This document shows, one piece after another, positions 17,061 to 26,647 of a DNA stretch of 64,000 nucleotides (the first letter of the stretch is position 1; every line of letters begins with the position of its first letter). The position numbers and the translations under genes are program-made. This DNA comes from JAGLOK01 sp963677605 (GTDB taxonomy: Bacteria; Bacillota; Clostridia; Christensenellales; UMGS416): positions 62,001 through 126,000 of the forward strand of contig CAXXDX010000005.1 of assembly GCA_963677605.2 (NCBI GenBank), read 5' to 3'. The notes below the pieces were generated by a model. The model ran no database searches, had not been told where the DNA came from, and saw nothing but the letters and a program-made list of their open reading frames with translations.

Positions 17061-18269
17061 TTACTCGTATTTTATATTTGCTTCAACAAATTCTTTGTGA
17101 AGAGACTTCACAGCTTTTTCGCCGTCTGCTCCTGATATAAGGCATGAAATATTCATATATGAGTCTGCTGATTGGAGTATTTCAATACCGTCTTCAAGAA
17201 GAGCAGAAACAATTTTCGCCATAACTCCTGGTACTCCGTGCATTTTTGAGCCTATAGCAGTAATCTTTGCAAGAGAATCTTTCATTGTATATTCCAAATC
17301 CATAGATTTAATTGATTTTTCGCATTCAATAACATCCTTGCTGTCAATAGTAAATACTATACTGTCAGGGAATACGTTAATTAGGTCAAGGCTTATTCCT
17401 CTTTGTGCAAGCAATGTAAGAAGTTTATACTCGTCGCTCTCTCCCACTCTTGTTACTTTAAACTGTGCACGGTTTCTAAGCAGTGTAACAGAGGATACAA
17501 CATCATTGATGTTTTTAGGATCATGCACCAACGGCTCATTTATTATCGTAGTTCCCTGTTTCTGTGAAAAAGTGTTCCTGACACACATTTTAAGATTGTG
17601 GTCTTTTGATATCTCAACTGCTTTAGGGTGTATAACTTTTGCGCCCAGCATCGCCATCTGGAATAGTTCCTCGGTGTTTATTACATCAATAAACTGCGCA
17701 TTTTCAACAATTCTTGGGTCTGCGGACATAATACCGTCTACATCAGTATATATTTCAACAAGGTCAGCTTTAAGAGCAGCTCCGATTATAACAGCAGAAG
17801 TGTCGGATCCTCCTCTTCCCAGCGTTGTTATCTCTCCGTGCTCGCTTACTCCCTGAAATCCGGTTATAACTGGAATCACGCCTTCATCTATAAGCTTTGA
17901 TAGATATTCCGAGTCAACATATGCGCACTTTGCATCGCCGTGTACGCCATCTGTTATAACTCCTGCCTGATAGCCCGTTACAGCGTGTGCTGCATATCCT
18001 TCATCATTAAGCATATCGCTCATAACTACAGCAGAAATAAGCTCTCCGCAGGACAGAAGCAAATCCTTATCTCTTGGATTTATTGTTTCGCCTACAAGAG
18101 ATAAAAGAGTATCTGTTGCATAGGGTTCTCCCTTTCTTCCCATTGCTGAAATAACTACTGCAACTTTATCTCCAGTGTTTATTGCAGCTGTAATTTTATT
18201 TAATGCAGCACGTCTTGAGCTTTCTGTGCTTACCGATGTGCCCCCGAACTTCATAACTATAAGAGACAT
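17061..18269 (-). CDS. Aspartate kinase
   Basis: 402-aa aspartokinase, the first step toward lysine, threonine and methionine. The kinase domain begins MKFGGTSVST and contains TLGRGGSDTSAV (nucleotide and aspartate binding). Two ACT domains occupy about residues 255-402 (DLINVFPDSIVFTID and ITAIGSKMHGVPGVMAKIVSALLEDGIEIL), so feedback inhibition is expected; which amino acid acts cannot be read from sequence. Length fits the alpha-subunit type. It lies 15 bp after the dUTPase-like gene on the same strand. Confidence 0.95.
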   Translation of the reverse strand: MSLIVMKFGGTSVSTESSRRAALNKITAAINTGDKVAVVISAMGRKGEPYATDTLLSLVGETINPRDKDLLLSCGELISAVVMSDMLNDEGYAAHAVTGYQAGVITDGVHGDAKCAYVDSEYLSKLIDEGVIPVITGFQGVSEHGEITTLGRGGSDTSAVIIGAALKADLVEIYTDVDGIMSADPRIVENAQFIDVINTEELFQMAMLGAKVIHPKAVEISKDHNLKMCVRNTFSQKQGTTIINEPLVHDPKNINDVVSSVTLLRNRAQFKVTRVGESDEYKLLTLLAQRGISLDLINVFPDSIVFTIDSKDVIECEKSIKSMDLEYTMKDSLAKITAIGSKMHGVPGVMAKIVSALLEDGIEILQSADSYMNISCLISGADGEKAVKSLHKEFVEANIKYE

Positions 18270-18284
18270 AGCTCCTCCTAGATA

Positions 18285-18656
18285 TTATTGTATTTTTGAT
18301 ACGTCATAACCCGGCTTTTTGCTTTTACCGTTTTGTCTGCCAAAGTTTTCTTTGTTTTTATCCATATACATAGAGTGCAATTCTTCTGCATCCATGTCAT
18401 ATATTAAGCACATTGAGACAAAAAAATGTAATATATCAACCAGCTCTTCTTTAACTTTCACTTCGTCTACAGGTTTAGGGTTTTTCCACCACTTAAAGTT
18501 CACCTCATCTATTAGCTCAGCCATTTCAGAGAGCATTGCAAGAGTCTGTTTTTGCATCCACTCTTCTTTTGTAATGCCTATGAGACTGCGTTTTTGTTTA
18601 ATTTCATCATTTAGCATTTTCTGCATGTCGAAAATTGCTTGTAATTTGTCCTGCAT
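18285..18656 (-). CDS. dUTP diphosphatase-like protein (all-alpha NTP-PPase)
   Basis: 123-aa protein of the dimeric dUTPase / MazG-like fold. Conserved features: ExxxLxDEI-like helices, SEMAELIDEVNFKWWKNPKP (the EAxEx2E-type metal site) and VKEELVDILHFFVSMCL with the second acidic pair. It probably removes dUTP or other non-canonical nucleotides. The ATG at 18656 is chosen over the ATG seven codons upstream because AAGGAG sits six bases before it. It is upstream of and adjacent to aspartokinase. Confidence 0.82.
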   Translation of the reverse strand: MQDKLQAIFDMQKMLNDEIKQKRSLIGITKEEWMQKQTLAMLSEMAELIDEVNFKWWKNPKPVDEVKVKEELVDILHFFVSMCLIYDMDAEELHSMYMDKNKENFGRQNGKSKKPGYDVSKIQ

Positions 18657-18741
18657 GTAAAACTCCTTGCTTTTCAATATAATAATATATTAACTGTGGA
18701 TTCGCACAAATTCAAGGCTGCATTTTTTAAATTATCATCTA

Positions 18742-18770
18742 TTGACTATTGCTTATCTAAGGTATAAAAT
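18742..18770 (+). promoter_or_regulatory. Promoter of the DUF2569-like gene
   Basis: TTGACT (18742-18747), 17-bp spacer, TAAAAT (18765-18770). The expected transcription start is at about 18777, almost on the ATG at 18778. Confidence 0.6.
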
Positions 18771-18777
18771 TTATTTG

Positions 18778-19155
18778 ATGCATGAAAATAGAGAATTAGA
18801 AGAAAATATTATTATTAACAAATCTGATGAAATCGAAGGATTCGGCGGTTGGTTAATCATTTTTCAGTTAAAGATTTTTCTTAGCCTTATGATAATGATT
18901 GCCGCTTTTTTAGATGGATTTACTTTGTTAAGTCACGTTTATATAGCACAGCTCATTCTGTATTTATTAGTTTTGCTGTTTTTTTATCAGCACAAGATTT
19001 CTTTTAGAATTATTTATTTGGCCACTGCGTTGTTTGGATCTGTGATGTTGATAATAGACGGATCCTATCTTCAGTTTTCGCTTGATTTTATTATAGAAAC
19101 CATATTTATTATAGCTTTGTTTAGATCCAAAAGAGTACAAAGCACTTTCATATAA
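18778..19155 (+). CDS. DUF2569-like small membrane protein
   Basis: About 125 aa. An acidic cytoplasmic N-terminus leads into IEGFGGWLIIFQL, the GWL motif that opens DUF2569-type membrane proteins, followed by four hydrophobic helices. Function unknown. The ATG at 18778 is favoured, but no Shine-Dalgarno is visible at a proper distance and the promoter -10 lies only 7 bases upstream, so a leaderless mRNA is possible. The gene stands alone on the plus strand between minus-strand operons. Confidence 0.65.
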   Translation: MHENRELEENIIINKSDEIEGFGGWLIIFQLKIFLSLMIMIAAFLDGFTLLSHVYIAQLILYLLVLLFFYQHKISFRIIYLATALFGSVMLIIDGSYLQFSLDFIIETIFIIALFRSKRVQSTFI

Positions 19156-19174
19156 ATTATTTATCATTATAATA

Positions 19175-19207
19175 TAAAAACCCTGTATCTATTGATACAG
19201 GGTTTTT
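19175..19207. terminator. Bidirectional terminator
   Basis: AAAACCCTGTATC-tatt-GATACAGGGTTTTT. It has an A-run on one side and a T-run on the other, so it serves both the plus-strand gene ending at 19155 and pnp ending at 19225. Confidence 0.92.
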
Positions 19208-19224
19208 CATTGCCTAAGCTTAAT

Positions 19225-21357
19225 TTATTTCTTTTTAAGTTCTTCTCTCATGCGGGCTTCTTCTTCAATAAGTCCTTTGCGTGAAAGGTTAACTCTGTTC
19301 TGCGAGTCAATTTCAATGACTTTAACAAGAACCATATCACCTTCTTTTACTTCGTCTTCCACTTTTTTAACATGGTGGTCGGCAAGGCGTGAGATATGAA
19401 CCATACCGTCTTTTCCCGGGATAAGCTCAACAAATGCACCAAAGTTCATAAGGCGAACTACTTTACCGAAGTATATCTCGCCAACTTCAACTTCTTTTAC
19501 GATGCTTTCTATCATTTCGCGTGCTTTTGCGCCGGCTGTCTCATCGATTGTTGAAATTATTACACGTCCATCTTCTTCTATATCGATTTTAACGCCTGTT
19601 TCATCGATTATTTTGTTAATCATTTTTCCGCCAGGTCCAATAACTTCGCGGATTTTATCAACTTTAATCTTGAACATTATCATTTTTGGAGCATGCTCTG
19701 ACAGATGGTCTCTCGGAGTATCAAGAGTTTTCATCATTTCGCCAAGAATGTGCATACGTCCTGCCTTTGCCTGAGCAAGAGCGCGCTGAAGCACTTCTTT
19801 GTCGATACCTTTGATTTTCATATCCATCTGGATAGCAGTGATTCCTTCTTTGGTGCCTGCAACTTTGAAGTCCATGTCGCCTAAGAAGTCTTCCAAGCCC
19901 TGAATGTCTGTTAATATAGCGATTTCATCGCCGTCTTCATTTTTCATAAGTCCCATTGCAACGCCTGCAACCGGAGCTTTAATCGGAACACCGGCATCCA
20001 TAAGAGAAAGTGTTGATCCGCAGATTGAAGCCTGTGATGTTGATCCGTTTGAAGAAAGAATTTCAGAAACCAAACGAAGTGTGTAAGGGAACTCTTCTTC
20101 TGAAGGGATAACAGGCAATAATGCTCTTTCACCTAATGCGCCGTGACCGATTTCGCGACGGCCGGGGCTTCTGAGCGGTCTTGCTTCTCCTACTGAATAA
20201 GGAGGCATGTTGTAATGGTGCATGTATCTTTTTTCTTCAACATCTGTGATGCCGTCTATGCGCTGTTTTTCGCTTATCGGGCCGAGTGTTGTGATAGTAA
20301 GCGCCTGTGTTTCGCCGCGTGTGAAAATAGCTGAACCGTGTGTTCTGTCAAAAATGCTTGTGTCGCACCATATAGGGCGAACTTCGTCAAGCTTACGGCC
20401 GTCAGGACGTACACCATCTTTAAGTATTTTGCCGCGAACGATTTTCTTTGTAAGATTATAGATAGCGTCTGCTATTTCTTTTGATTTTTCTTCATATGCT
20501 TCTTCGCCGTATTTTTCAAGAAGCTTTTCTTTAAGCTCATCTTCAGCTTTTTTCTGAGTTTCTTTTCTTTCATATCTGTCAAAAGGTTTTAATCCTTCAA
20601 CTAAAATATCATAACCAAGTTCTTTTACGTCATTTGCAACATCTTCACCCGGCTCATCAAATTCAATTACCTGTTTTTCCTGGCCGATTTCTGCAACAAT
20701 CGAATCAATGAAATCAACGATTCTTTTAATTTCTTCGTGACCAAATAATATAGCCTCAAGCATAGTATCTTCAGAAACTTCCTGAGCACCTGCTTCAACC
20801 ATCATAACTGCGTCGCGTGTGCCTGCTACTGCAAGCTCAAGCTTGCTTCTTTTCATGTCTGAAACAGATGGGTTGATAACAAGTTCATCATCGATTAATC
20901 CAACTATTACAGATCCTGTCGGGCCTGCGAAAGGAATGTCGGATATTGAAAGTGCTACAGATGATCCGACCATGCTCCATACATCGGGAGTAATTTCTGG
21001 ATCAACAGACATTACTGTTGAGATAACCTGTACTTCGCGTCTTATTCTTTTATCAAACAGAGGTCTTATTGGTCTGTCTGTAAGTCTTGATGTTAATATT
21101 GATGACTCTGGCGGTCTTGATTCTCTTTTTATAAATCCACCCGGGATTTTGCCTACAGAATACATTTTTGCTTCAAAGTCTACTGTAAGCGGGAAAAAGT
21201 CAAGGCCAGGCCTTGCGCTGTCTGCCATTGTTGCAGCAGTAAGCACTGCAGTGTCTCCTACTCTAATAATACATGCAGCATTTGCCTGCATTGCTACATG
21301 CCCGGTCTCAACAACTACCTTGCGACCGCCAATCATGCTTTCAAATGTTTTTTTCAT
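19225..21357 (-). CDS. pnp: Polyribonucleotide nucleotidyltransferase (PNPase)
   Basis: 710-aa phosphorolytic 3'-5' exoribonuclease. Two RNase PH domains flank an alpha-helical linker; the second has RSPGRREIGHGALGERAL and SICGSTLSLMDAGVPI. They are followed by a KH domain (KIREVIGPGGKMINKIIDETG) and an S1 domain (VGEIYFGKVVRLMNFGAFVEL). Full length for the family. Downstream of rpsO, as in most bacteria, with a terminator and about 165 bp between. A weak GCGTG/CACGC stem in that leader could be an autoregulatory hairpin, but I would not lean on it. Confidence 0.98.
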   Translation of the reverse strand: MKKTFESMIGGRKVVVETGHVAMQANAACIIRVGDTAVLTAATMADSARPGLDFFPLTVDFEAKMYSVGKIPGGFIKRESRPPESSILTSRLTDRPIRPLFDKRIRREVQVISTVMSVDPEITPDVWSMVGSSVALSISDIPFAGPTGSVIVGLIDDELVINPSVSDMKRSKLELAVAGTRDAVMMVEAGAQEVSEDTMLEAILFGHEEIKRIVDFIDSIVAEIGQEKQVIEFDEPGEDVANDVKELGYDILVEGLKPFDRYERKETQKKAEDELKEKLLEKYGEEAYEEKSKEIADAIYNLTKKIVRGKILKDGVRPDGRKLDEVRPIWCDTSIFDRTHGSAIFTRGETQALTITTLGPISEKQRIDGITDVEEKRYMHHYNMPPYSVGEARPLRSPGRREIGHGALGERALLPVIPSEEEFPYTLRLVSEILSSNGSTSQASICGSTLSLMDAGVPIKAPVAGVAMGLMKNEDGDEIAILTDIQGLEDFLGDMDFKVAGTKEGITAIQMDMKIKGIDKEVLQRALAQAKAGRMHILGEMMKTLDTPRDHLSEHAPKMIMFKIKVDKIREVIGPGGKMINKIIDETGVKIDIEEDGRVIISTIDETAGAKAREMIESIVKEVEVGEIYFGKVVRLMNFGAFVELIPGKDGMVHISRLADHHVKKVEDEVKEGDMVLVKVIEIDSQNRVNLSRKGLIEEEARMREELKKK

Positions 21358-21483
21358 TTGCGTCTCCTTAATATATCAACTTTTATTTTTGCCTGTAAAT
21401 TGCGCATAAGCGTGCCAAACTCCGACACGCATTTGCTTAGTATGTTTTTGAAAATAAGTTTTTTATACAAAAAAGCCTTAAAT

Positions 21484-21515
21484 ATCAAAAATAAGAGCGG
21501 GAATTACCGCTCTTA
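21484..21515 (-). terminator. Terminator after rpsO
   Basis: Minus strand: TAAGAGCGG-taatt-CCCGCTCTTA followed by TTTTTG. It is 8 bp past the rpsO stop; read-through into pnp is likely partial. Confidence 0.9.
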
Positions 21516-21522
21516 GGTATAC

Positions 21523-21786
21523 TTATTTTCTTATTCCAAGTTTAGCAATTATGGAACGATATCTTTCGATATCCTTTTTCATCAAATAATTAAGCAATCC
21601 GCGTCTCTGACCAACCATCATTAAAAGTCCACGTCTTGAGTGATGATCCTTTTTGTGAATCTTAAGATGTTCTGTTAGGTGATTGATTCTGTGAGTTAAA
21701 AGCGCAATCTGTACTTCCGGTGAACCGGTGTCGCCTTCATGTGTCGCATATTCCTTGATAATTTGTTCTTTTACTGCCTTTTCCAT
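21523..21786 (-). CDS. rpsO: 30S ribosomal protein S15
   Basis: 87-aa ribosomal protein that binds the central domain of 16S rRNA. Signature: GDTGSPEVQIALLTHRINHLTEHL and HHSRRGLLMMVGQRRGLLNYL. Exact family length. GGAGG precedes the ATG, and a TTTACA-17-TAAAAT promoter lies 117 bp upstream. Confidence 0.98.
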   Translation of the reverse strand: MEKAVKEQIIKEYATHEGDTGSPEVQIALLTHRINHLTEHLKIHKKDHHSRRGLLMMVGQRRGLLNYLMKKDIERYRSIIAKLGIRK

Positions 21787-21902
21787 AGTATAACCTCCGT
21801 TTTATTCGCCTTTGTCCAAGTAACCCGTTGGTAAATCAGATAACTCAGAGTAAGGTATTTTGGCTTTTCCTGAAATAAATTCAGTTGCTTTTGCCGAATG
21901 GT

Positions 21903-21931
21903 ATTTTATCACAATATTTTCATATTGTAAA
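21903..21931 (-). promoter_or_regulatory. Promoter of rpsO
   Basis: Minus strand TTTACA (21926-21931), a 17-bp spacer and TAAAAT (21903-21908). It leaves a leader of about 110 nt before rpsO, long enough for S15 autoregulation, though I could not define a fold. Confidence 0.7.
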
Positions 21932-21935
21932 TAAC

Positions 21936-22241
21936 TTATTTTGTTCTGTTAAACCTTGATATTGTGTCGGTTTTAACATTCATTTTTGTCTGTGCAGGCG
22001 GCTCCTGTTCCTTCTTTTGTTTGGGAGCTTTGCTTCTGCGTTCTTTGAGCAATTCATCTGCAATATTAATCGAAGCAAGCACTGCTACCATAGAAGTGCT
22101 TAACTTGCTGTATCTTCTTGAAATTTCGGACATTTTTTTGTCTACATATATAGCAACTTCATGCATATATTCTTCCGGTTCTTCTCCCGCAAGTACATAT
22201 TCCTGTCCGTTTATTCTTACTGTTGTTTTTCTGCGCGGCAT
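21936..22241 (-). CDS. zapA: Cell division protein ZapA
   Basis: 101-aa ZapA-family protein that bundles FtsZ. The N-terminal beta-strand segment (KTTVRINGQEYVLAGEEPEEYMHEVAIYVDKKM, in parts) and the following helix with VLASINIADELLK are typical. The C-terminus is lysine-rich and probably flexible. GGTGGAG precedes the ATG. Assignment is by the conserved N-terminal pattern. Confidence 0.88.
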   Translation of the reverse strand: MPRRKTTVRINGQEYVLAGEEPEEYMHEVAIYVDKKMSEISRRYSKLSTSMVAVLASINIADELLKERRSKAPKQKKEQEPPAQTKMNVKTDTISRFNRTK

Positions 22242-22351
22242 TACTGCTCCACCTCTTTAATATCTAAATTATATATTACATGAAAAACTATTTCTTAGCA
22301 AGAAAAGCTTTATATTATACATACAATTTTGATTATTTCTTATTATTAATT

Positions 22352-23062
22352 TTAATGGCTGTGGTCTGAGTGTTCCGGAAGCCCGTCAGGGAAATATTGA
22401 GCCACCATCTCGGCATACCCAGGATCATTATTAAAATAGTATCTTGTATCGCTGCTAATTGTTGATTTTCCCCACCCAATTAACTTTAAATCTTCATTTA
22501 TATAATATGACACTCTATACTGAGCATAATCAAACACAAGCATATAAAGACCGCTGTCCGGATCTTTTATCATAACATATAAAAAATCATCGCTTGGTTT
22601 ATCCGGAATAGTCGGCTTTTCTATCATAGCATCGCTTGCAGCAGGCAGCATTCCGTTAAAAAATGTTATTTCGCTTTCATACTGATTGCCTGTAATGGCG
22701 TCAATTAATACTTTTACATCCTCATGCAGGTATACTAGACTTGCATCTTTTAGAATACCAATGCATTCTGACATGTTCCAGTAATGAAACACTTCATTGT
22801 CAGCCTCAACCCTGAAATATGTTTTATAAGCTTCCATATTCCAATCTATTGAGTCTATCTGCTCGTCAGTTAATCCGCTTAAGTTCCATTCATCAGGATT
22901 TTCTTTTCCGCTTTGAGCAAAATCAGAGCTGTCGTTTATAACAGTCTGTCCGTTTTCATCAGTCTCAGTATAGTCATATTCTATTATGTCTTCTTTTTTT
23001 CCGCATCCCGAGAATGAGAAAATTAAAATTGTAGCCAGTATAATAAATACTGTCTTCTTCAT
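22352..23062 (-). CDS. Putative lipoprotein, 236 aa
   Basis: I do not recognise the family. The ATG at 23062 is preceded by GGAGG and gives a lipoprotein signal: KK, a hydrophobic core and the lipobox FSGC (Cys19), with a short charged region after. The mature part is acidic, with NDSSDFAQSGKENPDEW, then an alpha/beta region rich in aromatic residues (VFHYWNMSECIGIL, YVMIKDPDSGLYMLVFDYAQYRVSYYI). Probably anchored on the outer face of the membrane. The downstream end lies near pheT's promoter-distal neighbour zapA, with about 110 bp between. Confidence 0.75.
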   Translation of the reverse strand: MKKTVFIILATILIFSFSGCGKKEDIIEYDYTETDENGQTVINDSSDFAQSGKENPDEWNLSGLTDEQIDSIDWNMEAYKTYFRVEADNEVFHYWNMSECIGILKDASLVYLHEDVKVLIDAITGNQYESEITFFNGMLPAASDAMIEKPTIPDKPSDDFLYVMIKDPDSGLYMLVFDYAQYRVSYYINEDLKLIGWGKSTISSDTRYYFNNDPGYAEMVAQYFPDGLPEHSDHSH

Positions 23063-23173
23063 TACACACCTCCAAAAAATTGCGTCTGCAATCTTCTGCC
23101 TTAATCCCCCACCGCGTTTATTATAATAGGTTTCATCTGAATTATCAATTATTGTAAATAATATTTTTAAACA

Positions 23174-23208
23174 TAAAAAAGAAGCCTTCAATCAAAAGGC
23201 TTCTTTAA
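23174..23208 (-). terminator. Terminator of pheST
   Basis: Minus strand: AAAGAAGCCTT-ttgattg-AAGGCTTCTTTTTTA. It is 8 bp after the pheT stop. Confidence 0.9.
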
Positions 23209-23216
23209 TTCGATTA

Positions 23217-25610
23217 TTATGCTCTTAATTTTGCATCAAATTTCTTTTCAAGAGCTTTAACTATTTTATCAAACAGTTTGTTTATATCTTCGTCAACTAA
23301 GGTTCTGTCTTCAGCTCTGAATGCAAGCGAGAAAGCAACAGACTTTTTATTTTCTCCTAACTGTGCTCCTTCGTATATGTCGAATATCTCACAGCTTTCC
23401 AAAAGCACTCCTCCAACATTTTTAATCTCGCCAATAAGCGGTCCAGCCTGTTGCGACCTATCCATTACAACAGCCAAATCACGCTGAACTGCCGGATACT
23501 TTGGAATGTCTTTAACTTTTACATCATCATTTCCAGCATTAATTACAGCATTAATATCAAGCTCGCACACAACAGTTCTGCCTGAGATATCATAAGCCTC
23601 AGCAGTATCGGGATGAATTTCTCCAATGTATCCTAGATTTGTTTCGCCACAGGTTATAAATGCAGAACGTCCCGGATGAAGGTATGGAAGATTCCCAACA
23701 GTATACTTAACGCTTCTTATATTGAACTTATCAAAAATTTCATCTATTCTGCCTTTAAGAGTGAAGAAGTCCTCATATTTCGCGTTTATGGCAGCACCGA
23801 TTACATTCATTTCTTCGGGCAGGCTGTTTTCATCTTCCTGAGGAATGAAAGTCCTGCTCATTTCAAACAGCTTTACATCAGAAATATTATGATTTTTATT
23901 GTTCGCAACACTTGTAAGCAAGCTAGGTATTAAAGTTTTACGCATAACTGAATAATCTTCGCCAAGCGGGTTGCTTATGACAATGGAGTTTTTACAGCTG
24001 TCTTCTTCGTCAAATCCCAATTTTACATAATCGCTTGGGCTCATGAAAGAATAGCTCATAGCCTGGAACATGCCCATAGCAACCATCATGTCACGAATAG
24101 TCTTATACTTTTTCTGAAAATCACTGTACCCGCCGCCGCCTGTCATATTCTTTGGCAATGTTGACGGAATCTTATCATACCCGTATATACGCATAACTTC
24201 TTCAGCGATATCTGCGTCATTTAAAAGGTCAGGCCTGTATGTAGGAATCTTAAGTGAAAGCATGTCGCCTTTTACTTCACCACTGATGAAAAGCTTAGCC
24301 AGTATGTCCACCATTTCCTGAGGAGTTATGTTTTGCTCCAAGAGTGCATTAATGCGCTTAGGGCTCACTTCTATTACACGCTCATCAAGCTCTGCATAAC
24401 ATGCATCTACCATGCCTTTTGCTATTTTACCTGCGCCGAGAAGCTCGACTAAGTGCATTGCACGATTAAGACCACGCTCGCAAGCAGCTGGATCTATTCC
24501 CTTTTCATAGCGGGATGATGATTCAGTGCGAAGACCAAGCGTCCTTGAAGTGCGTCGTACGTTATACGGATTGAAGTTTGCGCTTTCAAACAGTATAACG
24601 TTTGTGTCGGGATAAACCATAGAGTTTTCGCCGCCCATAACACCTGCAAGCGCGATAGGTTTTTCGCTGTCGCAAATGCAGAGATTATCTGTTGAAAGTT
24701 TGTACTCTTTTCCGTCAAGCGTAGTTATCTCTTCGCCCTCTTTTGCGCGGCGGACTATAATACTTCCGTCTTTGACATATTTAAAATCGAACGCATGCAT
24801 GGGCTGCCCCATTTCAAGCATAACAAAGTTTGTGATATCAACAATGTTGTTTATAGGACGCACGCCTGCTGCTGTTAAAAGCTTTTGCATCCAGCGAGGA
24901 GATGGTTCTATTTTAATATCATAAACTATCTTTCCGATGTATCTTGGGCATAGGTCTGTGTCTTTAATTTCAACCGAAACAAAGTCTGATGAAACCTTTT
25001 CATCTTCGCTGTAAGAATAATCCGGCTCGGTAAAAGGAGTATCAAATGTTGCTGAAGCTTCACGCGAAAGTCCTATTACAGAAAGCATGTCAGGTCGGTT
25101 CGCGTAGGTCTTAAAATCAATTATCGTGTCATTATAGCCGATAGCGTCCTGTATGGGCATGCCTGGTGTCTGCTCGCCTTTGAGTATTAGGATTCCATCA
25201 TACTCAGCGCCTTCAACAACGCCGTCATCTATCAAAAGCTCCCCGCCGGAACAAAGCATGCCGTTTGATACTACTCCTCGAAGTTTTCCTTTTTTGATGT
25301 TAAGTCCGTTAGGCAGCTTAGCTCCCACAAGCGATACCGGAACATATGCACCTTCAAAGACATTGTCGGCTCCGGTTACAACCTGCAAAAGCTCATCCTC
25401 GCCTATATCAAGTTGGCATACTACAAGCTTGTCCGCGTTTTCATGCTGCGTAATCTTTTCAATCTTGCCGACTACGACTTTGTTTATGTTTTCGCCCTGC
25501 ACTTCATAGCCTTCCACTTCGGAGCCTGTCATTATCATGCTGTCTGTGAAAGTCTTCGCGTCAACATCTATTTCAGTAAATCTTTTTATCCATGACATTG
25601 GTGCCAGCAT
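23217..25610 (-). CDS. pheT: Phenylalanyl-tRNA synthetase beta subunit
   Basis: 797-aa beta chain of the (alpha-beta)2 enzyme. Order: N-terminal tRNA-binding OB domain (about 40-150; VVGKIEKITQHENADKLVVCQ), B3/B4 editing domain, B5 domain, synthetase core-like domain, and C-terminal ferredoxin-fold anticodon-binding domain (VKDIPKYPAVQRDLAVVMD onward). Full length. It follows pheS by 2 bp, and both are under the T-box. Confidence 0.97.
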   Translation of the reverse strand: MLAPMSWIKRFTEIDVDAKTFTDSMIMTGSEVEGYEVQGENINKVVVGKIEKITQHENADKLVVCQLDIGEDELLQVVTGADNVFEGAYVPVSLVGAKLPNGLNIKKGKLRGVVSNGMLCSGGELLIDDGVVEGAEYDGILILKGEQTPGMPIQDAIGYNDTIIDFKTYANRPDMLSVIGLSREASATFDTPFTEPDYSYSEDEKVSSDFVSVEIKDTDLCPRYIGKIVYDIKIEPSPRWMQKLLTAAGVRPINNIVDITNFVMLEMGQPMHAFDFKYVKDGSIIVRRAKEGEEITTLDGKEYKLSTDNLCICDSEKPIALAGVMGGENSMVYPDTNVILFESANFNPYNVRRTSRTLGLRTESSSRYEKGIDPAACERGLNRAMHLVELLGAGKIAKGMVDACYAELDERVIEVSPKRINALLEQNITPQEMVDILAKLFISGEVKGDMLSLKIPTYRPDLLNDADIAEEVMRIYGYDKIPSTLPKNMTGGGGYSDFQKKYKTIRDMMVAMGMFQAMSYSFMSPSDYVKLGFDEEDSCKNSIVISNPLGEDYSVMRKTLIPSLLTSVANNKNHNISDVKLFEMSRTFIPQEDENSLPEEMNVIGAAINAKYEDFFTLKGRIDEIFDKFNIRSVKYTVGNLPYLHPGRSAFITCGETNLGYIGEIHPDTAEAYDISGRTVVCELDINAVINAGNDDVKVKDIPKYPAVQRDLAVVMDRSQQAGPLIGEIKNVGGVLLESCEIFDIYEGAQLGENKKSVAFSLAFRAEDRTLVDEDINKLFDKIVKALEKKFDAKLRA

Positions 25611-25612
25611 AA

Positions 25613-26647
25613 TTAACCTCCTATAAACTGCGAAAGGAAACGCAGGTCGTTTTCAAACAATGTTCTTAAGTCTTTTATTCCGTATTTTGAAACGGTAATG
25701 CGGTCAATTCCCATGCCGAACGCAAATCCGGTATATTTTGTGCTGTCTATTCCGCACATCTCAAGCACTTTCGGGTTAACCATTCCGCAGCCGAGTATTT
25801 CTATCCAGCCTGTACCTTTGCAAACCTTGCAGTTTTCGTCTTTTCCGTCGCAAACATAGCAGGATACATCCACCTCAGCCGAAGGCTCTGTAAATGGGAA
25901 GAATGAAGGGCGTAGTCGTGTTCTTACGTTTTCGCCGTAAAGTTTCTTTGCAAATACATCAAGAGTGCCTTTGAGATGTCCTAGTGTAATTCCCTCATCC
26001 ACAACCAAACCTTCAAGCTGATGGAAAACAGGAGAATGCGTCGCATCCACTTCATCCACTCGATATACCCTTCCCGGACATACTATCTTGATTGGTGGTT
26101 TCTGTGAAAGCATTGTACGTGCCTGCACAGGTGAAGTATGCGTTCTCAGCAACACATTCTCATTGATGTAGAATGAATCCTGAGCATCGCGCGCTGCATG
26201 GTTTTTAGGTACATTTAGAAGCTCAAAGTTATATTCATCAAGCTCTATTTCAGGACCTTCTGCAATCGAAAATCCCATCGAAATAAATATATCTTCCAGC
26301 ATGTCGCGTGTCTGCATCAAAGGATGTACCGCACCGATTTCGGGGCGTTTTCCGGGAATGGTAACATCTATTGTTTCCATCTTAAGCTTTATCTCTTTTT
26401 GAAGATCTTTAAGCTTTTTGCCCTTTTCATCAAATGACTGCTGTATCTTCTCGCGTGCCTCGTTTACAAGCTTTCCAACTTTTGGGCGTTCTTCGGGAGA
26501 CAAGCTTCCCATACTGCGCAGTATCTCTGTAAGCTTCCCTTTTTTACCGAGGAAAGTAACTTTCAGCTGCTGCAGACCACCATCATCTTCAACATTTTGA
26601 ATTGCTTCGGATGCGCTTTTTACTATTTCATCAATTTTTTGCTGCAT
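25613..26647 (-). CDS. pheS: Phenylalanyl-tRNA synthetase alpha subunit
   Basis: 344-aa catalytic subunit. An N-terminal coiled-coil arm that binds tRNA (about 1-95) precedes the class II aminoacyl-tRNA synthetase core, with motif 2 region VYRVDEVDATHSPVFHQLEG and motif 3 GFAFGMGIDRI. A CDGKDENC/C cysteine set (CYVCDGKDENCKVCKG) forms a small zinc-binding-like insertion seen in some Firmicute PheS. An AAGGAG site precedes the ATG. First gene of the T-box-controlled pheST operon. Confidence 0.97.
   Translation of the reverse strand: MQQKIDEIVKSASEAIQNVEDDGGLQQLKVTFLGKKGKLTEILRSMGSLSPEERPKVGKLVNEAREKIQQSFDEKGKKLKDLQKEIKLKMETIDVTIPGKRPEIGAVHPLMQTRDMLEDIFISMGFSIAEGPEIELDEYNFELLNVPKNHAARDAQDSFYINENVLLRTHTSPVQARTMLSQKPPIKIVCPGRVYRVDEVDATHSPVFHQLEGLVVDEGITLGHLKGTLDVFAKKLYGENVRTRLRPSFFPFTEPSAEVDVSCYVCDGKDENCKVCKGTGWIEILGCGMVNPKVLEMCGIDSTKYTGFAFGMGIDRITVSKYGIKDLRTLFENDLRFLSQFIGG

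Noticed and set aside
19225..21409. Long plus-strand frame opposite pnp (about 20819-21409)
   Set aside because: Antisense shadow of a highly conserved gene with strong codon bias; no start signals or homologous pattern.
21407..21432. Regulatory stem-loop in the pnp leader
   Set aside because: Only a 5-bp GCGTG/CACGC stem with a large loop; too weak to call without comparison.
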